Of a stretch of 22,637 nt of DNA, positions 16,526 to 22,637 are shown in pieces. Location: positions 1-22,637 of the forward strand of contig DAIRGA010000047.1 in NCBI GenBank assembly GCA_036794825.1, in the 5' to 3' direction. This stretch comes from RZYY01 sp036794825. Its GTDB lineage: Bacteria > Bacteroidota > Bacteroidia > Bacteroidales > 4484-276. The notes below the pieces were generated by a model that saw nothing but the letters and a program-made list of their open reading frames with translations, did no database searches and was not told where the DNA came from. Made by a program: the position numbers and the translations under genes. How positions within the stretch are numbered: position 1 is the first letter of the stretch; every line of letters starts with the position of its first letter.

Positions 16526-17792
16526 GTAATTCTTTTATTAACCTTTTTTTAAAAAAAACCGGATTGTATTCCAGCATAACTTCATAAAGTTCATTCCCCG
16601 TATCGTAGGTACTTGCGCTTTTTACAAAACCCTTCGCTCTGTACTCCCAGGAAAAATATTTTGTCTGTCGAAGTCTCAAATATCTGAATTTCATAAATTT
16701 ACCTGGTGGCAACGGAATTGAAAAGTTGAATCCACCGTTAACTTCCGACGATTCTGATACCGAGGCAAAGAAACCTATGTTAACCTCTCCGAACTGCCTG
16801 AGGATGTCGAACCGGGCTGCGATATCATTGTAAAGAAAATTACCGGCCAGAATCCTGGTTGTAAGATCGTAATTACTGAACCGGTATTCTGCTGAGAAAA
16901 CCCCGGTGAAATAGCTGGCATCCTCAAAATATTCGATCTGCCTGGGAACAAAAGCGTGATAAACCGTGTAACCGGTATTCAGACCAATCGCAAATCTGCC
17001 GTCGCTAAAGTACTTTTTCAGTTCGAGGTCAATCCCAGCCCGATCCTGGGTAAAAAAACCGGCGGATGCACTGAAAAAAACCTGGTCTTCAAGCCTGATG
17101 ATCTGGTTCAATGCCAGTATTCCGGGTCTTACTTCAGTTTCAGCCTGTTCGGGAATAAGATAGTTGTTGTAAACTGGTAAAATCATCTGCGTTTTGAGGA
17201 AGAGCCCTTTAGCCAGTAAAGAATTCAATTCCGGAACCAGGTTGATATTGGCCTGCACGGGGCGATCAAAATTCCCAAATTGTGCTTTTACTTGTGGCCC
17301 AATAGCAATGTCGGCCTTGAATTGAGATTTATTCTTCAAAGGAGCCTTAAATTTTTCGAATTCAGGATTATCTGCAGATACTTCCAATACTTCAAGAAAT
17401 TCATCCGGGGTAAATTTTTCTGAAACAAAATCACGGAAATGATTTGATTCATACTTAAAAAACAACATTGGAATCTGATTTCGGTAAAGAATGAGAAGTA
17501 CAGACAAATCCTGATTTACATTTCTCCCCAAAATATGCATTACTTCGCTGCAACCCCTCGGCTCGAAACGAAATCGGCGGTTTTCGTAGCCAACTACTAA
17601 AATGTTGTCGACGGTAGTGGCAAAAACGTTTTCAAAACCAGCGAATACCAGTTCTGCCTGAATTTTTTCAAGGTCAGGTTGAGCTTGAGAGTGAACTGAA
17701 GGAACTATGCCGAAAAACAGGAAAATATGACAAAGAACTGAAATCGAACACTTTAACAAACACTCAAATGATAGAAATTTTGAAGGCGCCAA
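16521..17792 (-). CDS. Outer-membrane barrel protein, YjbH-like
   Basis: The longest form is 423 residues from a TTG at 17792. No ATG precedes the signal peptide, since the frame is closed by TAG at 17805-17807. A second TTG at residue 12 (17759) would give a tidier signal peptide (hydrophobic HIFLFFGIVPSVHSQA). Residues about 40-140 form a small alpha/beta N-terminal part (LEKIQAELVFAGFENV). Residues about 155-423 are beta-barrel-like with many aromatic strands. The block FGEVNIGFFASVSESSEV, then GGFNFSIPLPPG and SWEYRAKGF, resembles YjbH/DUF940 proteins, which are linked to exopolysaccharide export in Gammaproteobacteria. No polysaccharide genes are nearby, so the role is only a suggestion. 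A well-spaced promoter lies upstream. Confidence 0.6.
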   Translation of the reverse strand: MAPSKFLSFECLLKCSISVLCHIFLFFGIVPSVHSQAQPDLEKIQAELVFAGFENVFATTVDNILVVGYENRRFRFEPRGCSEVMHILGRNVNQDLSVLLILYRNQIPMLFFKYESNHFRDFVSEKFTPDEFLEVLEVSADNPEFEKFKAPLKNKSQFKADIAIGPQVKAQFGNFDRPVQANINLVPELNSLLAKGLFLKTQMILPVYNNYLIPEQAETEVRPGILALNQIIRLEDQVFFSASAGFFTQDRAGIDLELKKYFSDGRFAIGLNTGYTVYHAFVPRQIEYFEDASYFTGVFSAEYRFSNYDLTTRILAGNFLYNDIAARFDILRQFGEVNIGFFASVSESSEVNGGFNFSIPLPPGKFMKFRYLRLRQTKYFSWEYRAKGFVKSASTYDTGNELYEVMLEYNPVFFKKRLIKELQ

Positions 17793-17839
17793 TGCAATAA
17801 TGGTCTAAACGTTTGGATTTATTAAAGCGATACGTTTTG

Positions 17840-17871
17840 CAAACTTAAGCCAATTAGCTTTTCAATCCAAA
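17840..17871 (-). promoter_or_regulatory. Bacteroidota promoter for the YjbH-like gene
   Basis: The minus strand carries TTTG (17871-17868), a 20-base spacer, then TAAGTTTG (17847-17840). Both boxes and the spacing fit the Bacteroidota -33/-7 pattern. Transcription would start near 17833, giving a leader of about 40-75 bases depending on which TTG start is used. Confidence 0.7.
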
Positions 17872-17886
17872 ACATTTTCGAAAAAA

Positions 17887-17959
17887 GAGGTTAAATTTTA
17901 TTAATCGGAGGTTAAATTGAGACTCTCCTAAAATAAATATTGAATCTAATACTCAATAT
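17887..17959. repeat. Paired direct repeats and an inverted repeat in the divergent tilS upstream region
   Basis: GAGGTTAAATT occurs at 17887-17897 and again at 17908-17918, a 21-base period equal to two helical turns. Downstream, ATATTGA (17937-17943) and TCAATAT (17953-17959) are inverted 7-base arms around a 9-base spacer. No gene is seen in the gap 17793-18066. Confidence 0.5.
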
Positions 17960-18053
17960 AACAGTAACTTACTAAATATTATTCGTCTAAAATTATCTTC
18001 CAAAATCCTGATGAAAACAGTAAAATTTTTCAATTTTGCTGGTGATTTCCTTT

Positions 18054-18061
18054 TAATTTTG
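18054..18061 (+). promoter_or_regulatory. Candidate -7 box for tilS
   Basis: TAATTTTG matches TAnnTTTG and ends six bases before the tilS ATG at 18067, so the transcript would be nearly leaderless. A TTTG at 18035-18038 sits 15 bases upstream, a shorter spacer than usual. Confidence 0.45.
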
Positions 18062-18066
18062 CCGCA

Positions 18067-19410
18067 ATGAGAAAGAATTTTCGTCAATTCATCGAAAAAA
18101 ACCATCTAATTGAGCCAAAGCAGCGCGTTTTAGTTGCTGTAAGCGGTGGAATTGACTCCATTGTGCTGGCCTGGCTTTTCGCAATGTCGCGATACAAATT
18201 TGGCATTGCGCATTGCAATTTTCACCTAAGGGGCAGCGAAAGCGATCAGGATGCAATTTTTGTCCGTCAACTGGCTGAGCGATTGAATGTTCCATTTTTC
18301 ATGACTGATTTTGACACCATAACTATTGCAGAAAAGCATAAAATCTCCATACAACAAGCTGCAAGGGAGTTGCGGTACAACTGGTTTGAAAACTTAATTG
18401 GAGGCGAAGGTTACGCAAGCTATGCTATTGCGCACCATTTTGATGACCAGATAGAAACATTCATTATCAACCTCCTGAGGGGGACGGGGGTTTCAGGATT
18501 GAGAGGAATCCTGCCGAAAAGCAAGAACTGCATCCGGCCATTGCTATTTGCCACCAGGCCTGAGATTGAAGCTTTTGCCATTGAGCAGCAACTTGCTTAC
18601 AGGGAGGACAGTTCCAACCTGAAAGACGATTACCTGCGAAATTCCATACGTCATCATATTCTACCTGCAATGGCCGCAGCGAGGCCGGATTTCAGGTCGG
18701 GCTTCAGGCGAACCTTTAAAAACCTGGCTTTAACTGAGTCCTTTTTAAATTCGAATATCAACCGGTTAGCTAAGGAATTACTGATTCAGGAAGATAATTT
18801 CCTGAAAATTGATTTGAAAAAACTACATCAGCATCAACCCCTTGCTTTGATTTTGTTCGAACTGCTTAAGAGTTTTAACTTTAACAGCGAGAATGCTCAA
18901 ATGATATCGGATGCGATTCCTGGTACCAGTGGAAAAGTTTTTTTTTCGCCAACTCACCGTGTAGTCATTGACAGGGAATTTTTGTTCATTATTCCCGAAT
19001 CCAGAGCGGAAACCGCTGAAAAGGAGATAAAAGCTCTGATTAACATTGATGACAAAGAGATCGAAAAGCCACTGAAACTTTCATTCGAAAGAAAAGCGAA
19101 GCCGGAAGGTTGGAAGCCCTTCAGGAATCCGGATGTGGGGCAGTTTGATATGGAAAAACTTCGGTTTCCACTGGAAATCAGGCAACCAAAAATTGGAGAT
19201 TATTTTTACCCAATCGGACTTGGAGGAAGAAAAAAACTTTCGGATTTTTTCACTGATCTGAAAATCTCTGCTATCGAAAAAACCAAAATTAGGGTAATTA
19301 CCTCCGGAAATGAAATTATCTGGATAATTAGTTACCGGCAAGATGACCGCTTTAAGATTACACCGGAAACAAAAACAATTTATGAGATTACTTTCCACAG
19401 AAACCAATAG
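18067..19410 (+). CDS. tilS: tRNA(Ile)-lysidine synthase
   Basis: The product is 447 residues from the ATG at 18067. The N-terminal PP-loop ATP-pyrophosphatase motif SGGIDS lies at 26-31 (VLVAVSGGIDSIVLAWLF). It is followed by IAHCNFHLRGSESDQD, equivalent to the HxNHxLR region, then HHFDDQIETFIINLLRGTG and RPLLFATRPEIEAF, all typical of TilS. The C-terminal substrate-binding domain is present (about 350-447; LEIRQPKIGDYFYPIG, GGRKKLSDFFTDLKI), so this is the long, complete form. The enzyme joins lysine to C34 of the CAU-anticodon tRNA-Ile, changing its reading from AUG to AUA. It is essential in most bacteria and cytoplasmic. It appears to be a single-gene unit. Confidence 0.95.
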   Translation: MRKNFRQFIEKNHLIEPKQRVLVAVSGGIDSIVLAWLFAMSRYKFGIAHCNFHLRGSESDQDAIFVRQLAERLNVPFFMTDFDTITIAEKHKISIQQAARELRYNWFENLIGGEGYASYAIAHHFDDQIETFIINLLRGTGVSGLRGILPKSKNCIRPLLFATRPEIEAFAIEQQLAYREDSSNLKDDYLRNSIRHHILPAMAAARPDFRSGFRRTFKNLALTESFLNSNINRLAKELLIQEDNFLKIDLKKLHQHQPLALILFELLKSFNFNSENAQMISDAIPGTSGKVFFSPTHRVVIDREFLFIIPESRAETAEKEIKALINIDDKEIEKPLKLSFERKAKPEGWKPFRNPDVGQFDMEKLRFPLEIRQPKIGDYFYPIGLGGRKKLSDFFTDLKISAIEKTKIRVITSGNEIIWIISYRQDDRFKITPETKTIYEITFHRNQ

Positions 19411-19437
19411 ATTGTTTATCAAATCGTTAGCTTTTTA

Positions 19438-19478
19438 AAAAAGTGATACTAAAGCGATTTAGCATTTTTTCACTTTTT
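19438..19478 (+). terminator. Weak stacked hairpin after tilS
   Basis: Outer arms AAAAAGTGA (19438-19446) and TCACTTTTT (19470-19478) enclose an inner CTAAA-GCGA-TTTAG hairpin (19449-19462) that is followed by TTTTTT (19465-19470). The stems are short and AT-rich, so this is a tentative terminator for tilS. Confidence 0.4.
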
Positions 19479-19506
19479 CAAGGAGCATCTTTAAAATTCA
19501 AAGTAT

Positions 19507-19514
19507 TAGTTTTG
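19507..19514 (+). promoter_or_regulatory. Candidate -7 box for dsbD
   Basis: TAGTTTTG matches TAnnTTTG and lies 33 bases before the ATG at 19547. No clean -33 TTTG is seen. Confidence 0.45.
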
Positions 19515-19546
19515 CGGCCTTTATTGATAATCAATAACATTTACTT

Positions 19547-21622
19547 ATGGTTAATCCTTCTCTTTTCAAAGCTTTGACAACCAAAAGCCTCCTGCTGTTA
19601 ACCCTCCTGTCGGGTTTTTCGTTCGAAAGCAAAGCGCAGGTTCTGGAACCGGTAAAATGGAGCTACAACAGCGAAATGACCGGCGCCAGCACAGCATTGC
19701 TGAAATTTACTGCCACAATTGATGACGGTTGGTATTTGTATTCGCAGAATATTGCTGATGGCGGCCCCATCAAAACTTCCTTCTATTTCAATGAGATTAA
19801 AGGATTTGAATTTGTTGACAGCGATGTTGAAATCACTGAAGAAGATAGTTTTGAGGGAGATGGCAGCAGGATTTACCGTGTGGTTTTCAATGAGCCGGTT
19901 CCAGAAGAAAAGGAAGACCCCAATTTTGGGATGGTTTTAAAATTACTGAAGAAGCAGGCAGATTTCACTCGTGAGATCAGGATTCTGACCGGCGAACCCC
20001 TTACCGTTACCGGTTTCCTGGAGTTTATGTGCTGCGATAACGAGAAGTGCCTGCCACCGACAAGTATTGATTTTACCTTTTCATTACAGGCGGAAGGGGT
20101 TTCATCAGGTGATCAAACTGATCAGAGTGGAGTAGAACGAGTCTCAGATGATGCCTCGTCCGGCGAAAATTCTGAAAGTGTGTGGTACATTTTTATTGTT
20201 GGGTTGATTGGGGGTTTACTTGCCCTGATTACGCCATGTGTTTTTCCGATGATACCCATGACAGTGAGTTATTTCCTGCGGAGTTCGGGCAGCAAGGCAA
20301 AAGGTCGGAGAGATGGTATTTTCTACGGAATTTCGATCATCATCATTTATGTAGCCTTAGGCATGGGAATCTCGCTCATTTTTGGATCGGACAAGCTTAA
20401 CCTGATGGCTACCAGCCCGATTTTTAACATATTCTTCTTTCTTTTGCTTTTGGTTTTTGCTGCGGCATTTTTTGGCGCTTTTGAGCTTACGCTTCCTTCG
20501 AGCTGGGTAAATAAAATGGACAGCCAGGCCGAAAAAAGCGGCGGCTTGCTGGGTGTTTTTCTTATGGCTTTTGTACTTGTATTGGTTTCGTTCTCCTGTA
20601 CCGGCCCGATTATTGGAACCCTTCTTGTTCAGGCGGCAGTGAGTGGCAGCTGGCTTGCGCCGATGCTCGGCATGGCGGGATTTGCAACGGCGCTTGCTGT
20701 ACCTTTCACCCTGTTAGCCATTTTCCCGTCTATGCTCGGAAATATGCCAAAATCGGGTGGATGGCTCAATTCTGTTAAGGTTGTTCTGGCCTTCATCCTT
20801 GTTGCCTTTTCGCTTAAATTTTTCGGAGTAGCCGATGCAGTTGGTCAATGGGGACTGCTTGGCCGTGAAACTTTCCTCGCTATCTGGATCACCCTATTCA
20901 CCCTAATGGGTTTCTATCTTTTGGGTAAAATAAAATTCCACCACGACGATGATGTTCCCTACATTTCGGTAACCCGGCTATTTTTTGTGGTTGTAACTTT
21001 CAGTTTTGTTATTTACCTGATCCCCGGCATGTGGGGCGCTCCGCTCAATGCAATCAGCTCCTTCGCCCCTTCGATGACAACCCAGGAATTTAACCTCCAG
21101 AGCGCAGGTCGCAGTTTAGCCCCGGCTTCCACTGCTTTAACAGCAGATTATAGTAAATACAAAACCAAGCAGGGGGTTCATGGGTTGACGATGTTCCTGG
21201 ACTACAACCAGGGAATGGAGTATGCCAAATCCGTTGGCAAACCTGTATTTCTTGACTTTACCGGACATGGATGTGCCAATTGCAAAAAGATGCATCAGGC
21301 GGTTTGGGGAGATGAGCGGGTACTGCAAAAGCTGGCCGGAGATTTTGTCATTATTTCGTTGTATGTTGATGAAAGAACCGCTTTACCTGCTCAGGAGCAA
21401 TATGTTTCGGATTTTGGCGGAAAGGAAAAAAAGATAAAAACCGTGGGCGCAAAATGGAGCGATTTCCAGGCACGCAATTACGGGGTAAATTCTCAACCCT
21501 ATTATGTTTTACTGGATAACCAGGAAAATCAGCTGGCAAAACCATACAGCTTCAACACCAACATTGATGAGTTTATCACTTTCCTCGACCTGGGAATTAA
21601 AGGTTTCATGGCCGGGAAATAA
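19547..21622 (+). CDS. dsbD: Thiol:disulfide interchange protein DsbD
   Basis: The product is 691 residues from the ATG at 19547. A signal peptide covers residues 1 to about 31 (LLLLTLLSGFSFESKAQ). The N-terminal periplasmic domain (about 32-180) ends with FMCCDNEKCLPP, in which Cys162/163 and Cys168 fit the redox pair of nDsbD. The membrane domain (about 210-500, about eight or nine segments) has its two redox cysteines in ITPCVFPMIPM (Cys231) and SFSCTGPIIGT (Cys351). The C-terminal thioredoxin-like domain (about 545-691) has the active site DFTGHGCANCKK (Cys576, Cys579). DsbD carries electrons from cytoplasmic thioredoxin across the inner membrane to periplasmic thiol proteins. All three cysteine pairs are present, so it should be functional. 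A TlpA-like redoxin gene converges from the other strand. Confidence 0.93.
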   Translation: MVNPSLFKALTTKSLLLLTLLSGFSFESKAQVLEPVKWSYNSEMTGASTALLKFTATIDDGWYLYSQNIADGGPIKTSFYFNEIKGFEFVDSDVEITEEDSFEGDGSRIYRVVFNEPVPEEKEDPNFGMVLKLLKKQADFTREIRILTGEPLTVTGFLEFMCCDNEKCLPPTSIDFTFSLQAEGVSSGDQTDQSGVERVSDDASSGENSESVWYIFIVGLIGGLLALITPCVFPMIPMTVSYFLRSSGSKAKGRRDGIFYGISIIIIYVALGMGISLIFGSDKLNLMATSPIFNIFFFLLLLVFAAAFFGAFELTLPSSWVNKMDSQAEKSGGLLGVFLMAFVLVLVSFSCTGPIIGTLLVQAAVSGSWLAPMLGMAGFATALAVPFTLLAIFPSMLGNMPKSGGWLNSVKVVLAFILVAFSLKFFGVADAVGQWGLLGRETFLAIWITLFTLMGFYLLGKIKFHHDDDVPYISVTRLFFVVVTFSFVIYLIPGMWGAPLNAISSFAPSMTTQEFNLQSAGRSLAPASTALTADYSKYKTKQGVHGLTMFLDYNQGMEYAKSVGKPVFLDFTGHGCANCKKMHQAVWGDERVLQKLAGDFVIISLYVDERTALPAQEQYVSDFGGKEKKIKTVGAKWSDFQARNYGVNSQPYYVLLDNQENQLAKPYSFNTNIDEFITFLDLGIKGFMAGK

Positions 21623-21654
21623 AGCATTAGGCCAACAATCAATTCATTCTTCAC

Positions 21655-21684
21655 CCCCTGATGTCAATTCGTTGACATCAGGGG
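21655..21684. terminator. Strong terminator hairpin with TTCG tetraloop after dsbD
   Basis: Arms 21655-21667 and 21672-21684 are perfect 13-base complements (CCCCTGATGTCAA and TTGACATCAGGGG) closed by a TTCG loop. The tract after it on the + strand is TTCTTTG, a modest U-tract. It lies 32 bases past the dsbD stop. Confidence 0.85.
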
Positions 21685-21696
21685 TTCTTTGAAATA

Positions 21697-21733
21697 CCAG
21701 TCTTAAAATTTTATGTTAGAAATGTAAGACTGG
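21697..21733. repeat. Inverted repeat downstream of the redoxin gene
   Basis: CCAGTCTTA (21697-21705) and TAAGACTGG (21725-21733) are perfect 9-base arms around a 19-base AT-rich loop. It lies 20 bases past the minus-strand redoxin stop at 21754 and may help end that transcript. There is no good U-tract. Confidence 0.5.
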
Positions 21734-21753
21734 ATACCATTGGCAGAAACAGT

Positions 21754-22248
21754 TCAATTTCCGAGGTGTTCCAGTACTTTTGTACAAATCATTTCTCCAT
21801 TTCCTGAACAAAAACCATTATAACGGCACACCTGGTTAAGATTTTCGTCGAAAAGAATGGTGCAGGGCATCGTATTGACGGCCATTGCGCGCATTAAATC
21901 CCCATTATAATCAATGTAGGTATCAAAATCCCATCCTTTGGCTTTCACCTTAGGTTTTACATGACCCCACGACCCCTGACAATCCGCACAAATTGCAACG
22001 ATTTTTACACCTTTATCCCGAAGTGATTCCGTCCAGGCATTCTGCATCTCGTCCAGGTTTTCGCAACACTTGCCGCTGGCCGATTTCCAGAAAACGACAA
22101 TAGTTGGATTTCCCGCAAGAAATACTGCTTGTGAAGAAACAGGGTTTCCATCAAGCGTTTTGAGTTCAGCATTTGGCAATTTACTTGTTTGTGCCTGTAA
22201 CATGGTTATTGCCATGCATGCCACCAGGTAAGCTACAACTGTTTTCAT
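21754..22248 (-). CDS. TlpA/AhpC-like periplasmic redoxin with altered active site
   Basis: The product is 164 residues from the ATG at 22248, with a signal peptide to about residue 20 (YLVACMAITMLQAQ). The thioredoxin fold is visible: LKTLDGNPVSS at the start, VVFWKSASGKCC at 51-62, VKIVAICADCQGSWG at 81-95, and the cis-Pro motif TMPCTILFD with Pro128. Aligned to the usual FWASWCGPC, the first active-site cysteine is Ser58 while the second is kept (Cys61) and followed by Cys62. Other cysteines are 87, 90, 129, 141, 147 and 155. A standard CXXC thiol-disulfide reaction is therefore unlikely at that site; Cys87/Cys90 (CADC) could form a replacement pair. It converges with dsbD, which could supply reductant to it. 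Confidence 0.75.
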   Translation of the reverse strand: MKTVVAYLVACMAITMLQAQTSKLPNAELKTLDGNPVSSQAVFLAGNPTIVVFWKSASGKCCENLDEMQNAWTESLRDKGVKIVAICADCQGSWGHVKPKVKAKGWDFDTYIDYNGDLMRAMAVNTMPCTILFDENLNQVCRYNGFCSGNGEMICTKVLEHLGN

Positions 22249-22637
22249 AACAACAGGGTTTTAAAGTTATGTAATTCAGTAAATTATGAGGCAGGATTAT
22301 TACTGTCTCGTTTTCGGAACTGCGTGCCGGTGATTTTTCTTGGTTTGCGGAACGGAAATTATCGTATCTAATCCACCCGGCAAAAGCGACGCTACCATTA
22401 AGGGATGATGGCAAGCTAACCATCAACCTTAATCCAAAGCCTAAAATTATTATCATGAAATTCACCTTAGTTTAAGTTTTACCAATCTCAACCTTTTGTA
22501 TCACCAGTTGAAGCAAAGGTACGTCAAATTGAAATGAAAAGCAACAGATTTCAGGCTGAAACTTGCAGATCAGGGATGATAATTTCCTGACTTGTCCCCC
22601 CCTTTCACTTTGAAAAATTAATCATCACAAAATCAGT
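22249..22637. other. Non-coding end region with candidate promoter, long leader and hairpin on the minus strand
   Basis: No convincing gene is seen in these 389 bases. On the minus strand a promoter-like pair occurs: TTG (22544-22542), a 20-base spacer, and TACCTTTG (22521-22514). A transcript from there would have a leader of about 258 bases before the redoxin ATG. A hairpin lies inside it at 22397-22433 (ATTAAGG and TGATGG arms with a small internal loop). A closer weak box, TAACTTTA (22269-22262), might instead drive the redoxin. A minus-strand frame from GTG 22465 or ATG 22456 has a hydrophobic start, but it runs into the redoxin gene in another frame and is not called as a gene. Confidence 0.45.
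22514..22544 (-). promoter_or_regulatory. Candidate promoter upstream of the redoxin leader
   Basis: TTG at 22544-22542 and TACCTTTG at 22521-22514 are separated by 20 bases, the same spacing as the promoter at 17840-17871. Transcription would begin near 22507 on the minus strand. Confidence 0.5.

Noticed and set aside
22181..22465. 94-residue minus-strand open frame overlapping the redoxin start
   Set aside because: Its second half has no protein-like character and overlaps the redoxin signal-peptide region in another frame. Only the hydrophobic start is notable, and it is kept as part of the leader finding.
1..22637. CRISPR arrays, insertion sequences, tRNA or rRNA genes, phage genes
   Set aside because: No regular spaced repeats, transposase motifs, or tRNA/rRNA-like sequences were found by reading either strand.

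Overview
This window looks like a chromosomal segment of a member of the Bacteroidota, probably an anaerobic or facultative Bacteroidales-type organism. Four signals point there. Three long secreted proteins end in type IX secretion (Por) sorting domains. Several upstream regions carry the Bacteroidota -7 promoter box TAnnTTTG. Most genes lack a strong Shine-Dalgarno sequence. A two-subunit 2-oxoacid:ferredoxin oxidoreductase is present. No rRNA, tRNA, CRISPR array, insertion sequence or phage gene was seen.

Layout. Positions 1-1666 (+): the 3' end of a small membrane protein, an HD-domain phosphohydrolase and a lipoprotein. Positions 1756-11362 (-): three large exported proteins that read in order 11362 to 1756. 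They are a 633-residue secreted protein; a 1423-residue protein with lamin-tail, chitobiase-C-like, CotH-kinase, InlB-like repeat and beta-rich modules; and a roughly 1096-residue protein with CotH-kinase, Fn3-like, beta-helix and lamin-tail modules. All three end in type IX sorting domains. Positions 11606-14476 (+): korA and korB, closed by a perfect bidirectional terminator. Positions 14532-17792 (-): an outer-membrane barrel, a lipoprotein with a ZU5-like region, and a large barrel resembling YjbH. Positions 18067-19410 (+): tilS. Positions 19547-21622 (+): dsbD. Positions 21754-22248 (-): a TlpA-like redoxin with an altered active site. Positions 22249-22637: no convincing gene, but a promoter and a hairpin on the - strand that suggest a long leader.

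How the genes fit together. The most distinctive block is the CotH/lamin-tail/type IX cluster. It encodes cell-surface or released proteins, two of which carry atypical-kinase (CotH) domains, in two different domain orders. The 633-residue protein is a stand-alone paralogue of the C-terminal half of its 1423-residue neighbour, aligned at a constant offset of 790 residues. DsbD and the adjacent redoxin both concern periplasmic thiol chemistry, but they are convergent and the redoxin lacks the usual first active-site cysteine. KorAB links 2-oxoacid oxidation to ferredoxin. HD, TilS and KorAB are ordinary housekeeping or metabolic genes. All function calls rest on motif reading only; no database search was run.
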